Positions 61,315 to 64,000 of a stretch of DNA of 64,000 nucleotides are shown here, in pieces. Numbering within the stretch: position 1 is the first letter of the stretch; each line of letters opens with the position of its first letter. Position numbers and translations under genes: made by a program. Origin of the DNA: Isoptericola sediminis (GTDB lineage Bacteria; Actinomycetota; Actinomycetes; Actinomycetales; Cellulomonadaceae); the NCBI RefSeq assembly GCF_013085345.1, contig NZ_JABFAJ010000013.1, positions 1 through 64,000 of the forward strand. The letters run 5' to 3'. A model generated the notes under the pieces. It was not told where the DNA came from, made no database searches, and was given only the letters and a program-made list of their open reading frames with translations.

Positions 61315-61849
61315 CGAGACCCGGACGTGGGTGGTCTTCCGGCCACGCCCGGACACCCGCGTCGTCACCCGCGGCCCGCACTCGGTGCGGATCGGCCCGT
61401 CGTTCTCCGGTCGACCGTCGTCCCGTCGACGAGCCGGCCCGCAGAAGTGCGGTCCGGAGGTGCTCCCCGGCGGAACTGCTACCGCCGTTTCTAGACCCGC
61501 CTCGGGCCCCCTGCAAGGGTCCCGGCGGACGAAATTTCCAGCCACAGGTTCGTCCACAGTCGGAGCCGCAGAATCCCCACACCGTCCACAGTGCTGTGGA
61601 CAAAATCTGTGGACACGCGTTCACGGGATGGCCCTGCCCGGCCGCGGCACCCCGCCGCAGGGCGCCGGACGACACGCGGCGGACACTCCCGACCGGTACG
61701 AGGAACCGCAGGATCCCGGGGATGAACAGCACGGAGGCACGCCGTTCCCGCTCGTCGTGGCCGTCCGAGCACCTCCCGGCCCCCGACGTTCACCGGGAGC
61801 GGCCGGGGAAGATAGCACGGCCGACGGGCGTCCACACTCCTGTGGACAA
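61315..61849. other. gene-free region with a cluster of DnaA-box-like sites
   Basis: No supported gene exists in the 733 bases from 61125 to 61857. Seven sites match the DnaA box TTGTCCACA with 0-2 mismatches: 61315 (1), 61550 (1), 61582 (2), 61595 (0, reverse), 61608 (1, reverse), 61828 (2) and 61841 (0, reverse). Two head-to-head pairs form palindromes: GTCCACAG-TG-CTGTGGAC (61584-61601) and GTCCACA-CTCC-TGTGGAC (61830-61847). Small A/T-rich patches lie near 61531-61540 and 61601-61606. It looks like a DnaA-binding locus. No dnaA or dnaN gene is in the window, so it is not the standard oriC context. Confidence 0.6.
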
Positions 61850-61857
61850 CGTGCTGG

Positions 61858-62868
61858 TCAGACCCAGGCGCGTGTCGGCGACCGCTCCTCGTCGACCCGT
61901 CGGTCGACCTCGGCCGTCGTCGCGACGAAGGCGCCGTCGTCGACCAGCACTCCGCCGGACCGGGCGTGCATGAGCAGGGCCAGCCGCGCCACCATCGCGC
62001 GCATCCGGTTCCGGGCGATGACGTGCACCCCCGACGGCTGCTCCAGCCGCAGCTCGTACGGGTCCTGCGGGATCCACCGGACCTCGACCGCGAAGGGGCC
62101 GTAGTCGTTCACGTCGACGTCGACCAGTGCCCGCGGCACGCGGTCGACCTGCCGCGCGTCGAGCACGATGCTCCCGTCGTACGGCGTGCGCGCGACCAGC
62201 CGGTGGCTCGTGGACCCGTCGGGCTCCGGCGTCTCCGCCTCGTGCTCGGCCGTGGCCACGACCGACCGGAGCAGGGCCAGGAGGTCGGCCGCGCCGATCG
62301 GGTTCGCGGAGAAGAGACGCAGGTCGACCGAGCCGGCCGGGTCGGGGCGCAGGAGCTCACGCCCGTCGGCCAGGAGCAGCCCGCCGAGCTTCCGGGCCAC
62401 GGCGACCCCCCACTGGACCAGACGCAGCTCGTCATCCTCCGGCAGCCCGGCCGCGAAGGCCCGGGCCACACCGTCGCGGTCGTCCGGCGAGGCGGGTCGC
62501 GGACCACGCCGGTCGAACGTCCCGTCGACACGGCCGAGGGCGGACACCCGCACCGGCCCCGTCATCCCGAGCTGCGCGGCGACCTCGGCCGGCCCGGTGA
62601 AGGGACCGGCGACACCGTGCTCGGCGCCGATCCCGAGCACACCCGGGCCGACGTCCCGCGGGTCCGGCGCCGCCGCGGCCATCCCGCGGAAGCGCGCACC
62701 CCGCATCGGCTGCGGACCCGACCGCGCCTCGGGTTCCTTCAGCCACCGGACGTCGGAGAACCAGGACTCCGCCAGCCGTCGCACCGTCGCGACCTCGGTC
62801 GCGTCAGGCAGGACGAGCAGGTGGTTCGACACGTGCTCCGGGGGGACGAGCGCCTGGACGTACGACAT
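61858..62868 (-). CDS. protein of unknown function, paralog of the gene at 58005
   Basis: A 336-residue soluble protein. The middle (DRDGVARAFAAGLPEDDEL and VQWGVAVARKLGG) and the C terminus match the gene at 58005-59132, though overall identity looks low. No catalytic motif is recognised. ATG at 62868 is the only good start; no ribosome-binding site is obvious. It is divergent from the TetR gene, separated by 192 bp. It precedes the DnaA-box region. Confidence 0.7.
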   Translation of the reverse strand: MSYVQALVPPEHVSNHLLVLPDATEVATVRRLAESWFSDVRWLKEPEARSGPQPMRGARFRGMAAAAPDPRDVGPGVLGIGAEHGVAGPFTGPAEVAAQLGMTGPVRVSALGRVDGTFDRRGPRPASPDDRDGVARAFAAGLPEDDELRLVQWGVAVARKLGGLLLADGRELLRPDPAGSVDLRLFSANPIGAADLLALLRSVVATAEHEAETPEPDGSTSHRLVARTPYDGSIVLDARQVDRVPRALVDVDVNDYGPFAVEVRWIPQDPYELRLEQPSGVHVIARNRMRAMVARLALLMHARSGGVLVDDGAFVATTAEVDRRVDEERSPTRAWV

Positions 62869-63060
62869 GTCGCGGACGCTACTCCCTTCGGGGGCGCGGC
62901 GGCAGCCCCGAAGGTGACGTCCGTGTTACGTCTGCTCGGGGACGGCCGGCCCGTCCGGAAGCCGGGATGCCGCGCGGGACACGCCGGTCCCGGAGTGGTG
63001 TCGCTCACAGGGGCGCGCGTGCCGGGCACTGACCTGACGGCCGGGCCCTATGCTGTCAGC

Positions 63061-63666
63061 ATGCCCAAGATCATCGGCAAGAGTCTTCACGAGCACCGCC
63101 AGATGACCCGGCACAAGCTGTTCGCGGCGTTGTCCACGCTCATGGCGGAGCGGGGGTTCGACACGATCACGCTGGCCGACATCGCCCAGGCCGCCGGCGT
63201 GGGCCGGACCGCCGTGTACAACCACTTCGCGGACAAGGAAGCCCTGCTCCTGGGCTTCATCACCCACGAGACCGAGCAGTACGCCCACACCCTGGAACGC
63301 GCCCTCGCGGAGGTCGACGACCCCGTCACCCAGCTGCGCACCTACATCCGCCAGCAGGCGCAGCTGACCACCGTCTTCCACCTCGCGCCGGGTCCGGACC
63401 TGCGCACGGTGCTGTCCCGCAGCACCCAGTCCCGGCTGCGCGAGCACGCCGAGATCGTCGAGTCGATCCTCAAGCGCATCCTGCGTGACGGCGTCGAGAC
63501 GGGCGCCTTCCCACCCCAGGACATCGAGCCCACGGTGCAGCTCGTCAACGCCTGCCTGTCGGGACGGCTCATCCCGACCGACCAGGAAGCCCGCGAGCGC
63601 ACCATCCGCGCCACCGAGACCTTCGTGCTGCGCGCCGTCGGCGCCCGGCCTCAGATGGCGGCCTGA
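63061..63666 (+). CDS. TetR-family regulator
   Basis: A 201-residue TetR-type regulator. The helix-turn-helix is TITLADIAQAAGVGRTAVYN (about residues 36-55), followed by HFADKEAL. The ligand domain is typical in length. ATG at 63061 lies 6 bases after TATGCT (63049-63054), so it is leaderless. Its target is unknown; the divergent gene of unknown function and the convergent TIM-barrel gene are candidates. Confidence 0.93.
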   Translation: MPKIIGKSLHEHRQMTRHKLFAALSTLMAERGFDTITLADIAQAAGVGRTAVYNHFADKEALLLGFITHETEQYAHTLERALAEVDDPVTQLRTYIRQQAQLTTVFHLAPGPDLRTVLSRSTQSRLREHAEIVESILKRILRDGVETGAFPPQDIEPTVQLVNACLSGRLIPTDQEARERTIRATETFVLRAVGARPQMAA

Positions 63667-63673
63667 CCGCCCG

Positions 63674-64000
63674 TCACCACCAGGCGTCAGCAGGACGGTG
63701 GCGGTGCTCCGGCGGCGGCGTCACGTACGGCACGGGCACCGGCGCGAGGTAGGCGCGGGCGAACTCCAGGGCCGCCGCCAGGTCGGAGTGCCGCTCGTGG
63801 GCGTCGTTGGCCTTCCGCGTCCCGATCTCCAGGCAGACGTCACCGCGGTAGCCGTTGTGGGCCAGCTCGGTGAGCACCTTGTCGCAGTGCATGTCGCCCC
63901 GGCCCGGCACCAGGTGCTCGTCACGGATGTTCGACGTGCCGTCCGCCAGGTGCACGTGCCGCAGCCGGTCGCCGAACTCCCGGACGAGGTCCAGGCCGTC
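63674..64000 (-). CDS. sugar phosphate isomerase/epimerase, 3' part only
   Basis: The C-terminal 108 residues of a TIM-barrel protein of the xylose-isomerase-like superfamily, cut by the window end; the reading frame stays open to position 64000. The stretch RHVHLADGTSNIRDEHLVPG and GDVCLEIGTRKANDAHE are the metal-binding end of the barrel. It would isomerise or epimerise a sugar or related compound; the substrate is unknown. It converges with the TetR gene with a 7-base gap. Confidence 0.85.
   Translation of the reverse strand, partial: DGLDLVREFGDRLRHVHLADGTSNIRDEHLVPGRGDMHCDKVLTELAHNGYRGDVCLEIGTRKANDAHERHSDLAAALEFARAYLAPVPVPYVTPPPEHRHRPADAWW

Noticed and set aside
61315-61849. Chromosomal oriC
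   Set aside because: dnaA, dnaN, rpmH and parAB are not adjacent, and the number of boxes is lower than in known actinobacterial origins. Kept as a DnaA-box cluster only.
61135-61857. Several open frames of 80-200 residues in the gene-free region
   Set aside because: They overlap each other on both strands, are rich in Arg, Pro and Gly, have no motifs or ribosome-binding sites, and cover the DnaA-box palindromes.
61195-61857. RNase P RNA, tmRNA or 4.5S RNA gene in the gene-free region
   Set aside because: I looked for their conserved core sequences on both strands and found none.

Overview
The window is very GC-rich chromosomal DNA from an actinomycete. Five things point there: TAnnnT -10 boxes that sit 6-8 bases before leaderless ATG/GTG starts, a SAM-IV riboswitch, a HAIR/SigH-type clpB promoter, actinobacterial families (LppM-like, DUF3151, FabG4-type reductase), and short GTGA/ATGA gene overlaps. 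Anaerobic ribonucleotide reductase genes (nrdDG) beside aerobic metabolism suggest a facultative anaerobe, and crtB-crtI suggest a pigmented one. A Micrococcales member (Cellulomonas/Promicromonospora relatives) is my best guess, by inference only. I saw no insertion sequence, prophage or CRISPR array; the window reads as core chromosome.

Layout. 1-4.2 kb: small membrane protein, Dps, PurL. 3.7-6.8 kb: a MarR regulator divergent from phytoene synthase and desaturase. 6.9-14.5 kb: two unknown genes, then a fatty-acid locus (acyl-CoA dehydrogenase, TetR, thiolase, FabG4-like reductase, MaoC hydratase). 14.6-21 kb: amidase, then a sulfur region in which a cysteine-desulfurase-like gene has a SAM-IV riboswitch and a rhodanese-metZ operon on the other strand has a SAM-I riboswitch. 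21-26.9 kb: a mixed set (DUF6226, RidA, FUSC-type membrane protein, two luciferase-like oxidoreductases, MBL hydrolase, GNAT). 26.9-36 kb: purine genes purSQ, purDC and purA with a coupled solute-binding-like protein, separated by a secreted prealbumin-fold protein and a Crp/Fnr regulator. 36-39.8 kb: a partner-switching set (two STAS proteins and a PAS-GAF-PP2C-HATPase protein). 39.8-45.8 kb: fba, a SpoU methyltransferase, DUF368, a HAD phosphatase, pyrE, an SDR and xthA. 45.8-48.4 kb: nrdDG. 49.4-55.9 kb: an NlpC/P60 hydrolase under a c-di-AMP riboswitch, clpB, an LppM-like lipoprotein and a hydrolase. 56-60 kb: AlkA fusion-ogt repair operon, dcd and tRNA-Gly(CCC). 60-64 kb: pirin, a gene-free DnaA-box region, a TetR and a partial TIM-barrel gene.

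How parts fit together. Purine synthesis is spread over four minus-strand loci (purL, purSQ, purDC, purA). Sulfur assimilation is under SAM feedback on both strands. Nucleotide supply is represented by nrdDG, dcd, pyrE and the pur genes. Four GTGA-N6-TCAC boxes, one over the nrdD start region, match the recognition residues of the Crp/Fnr protein encoded at 31 kb, so a local regulon is plausible. Terminator-like hairpins separate most convergent gene pairs.

Limits. All family calls are by eye from motifs and length. No search, folding program or alignment was run.
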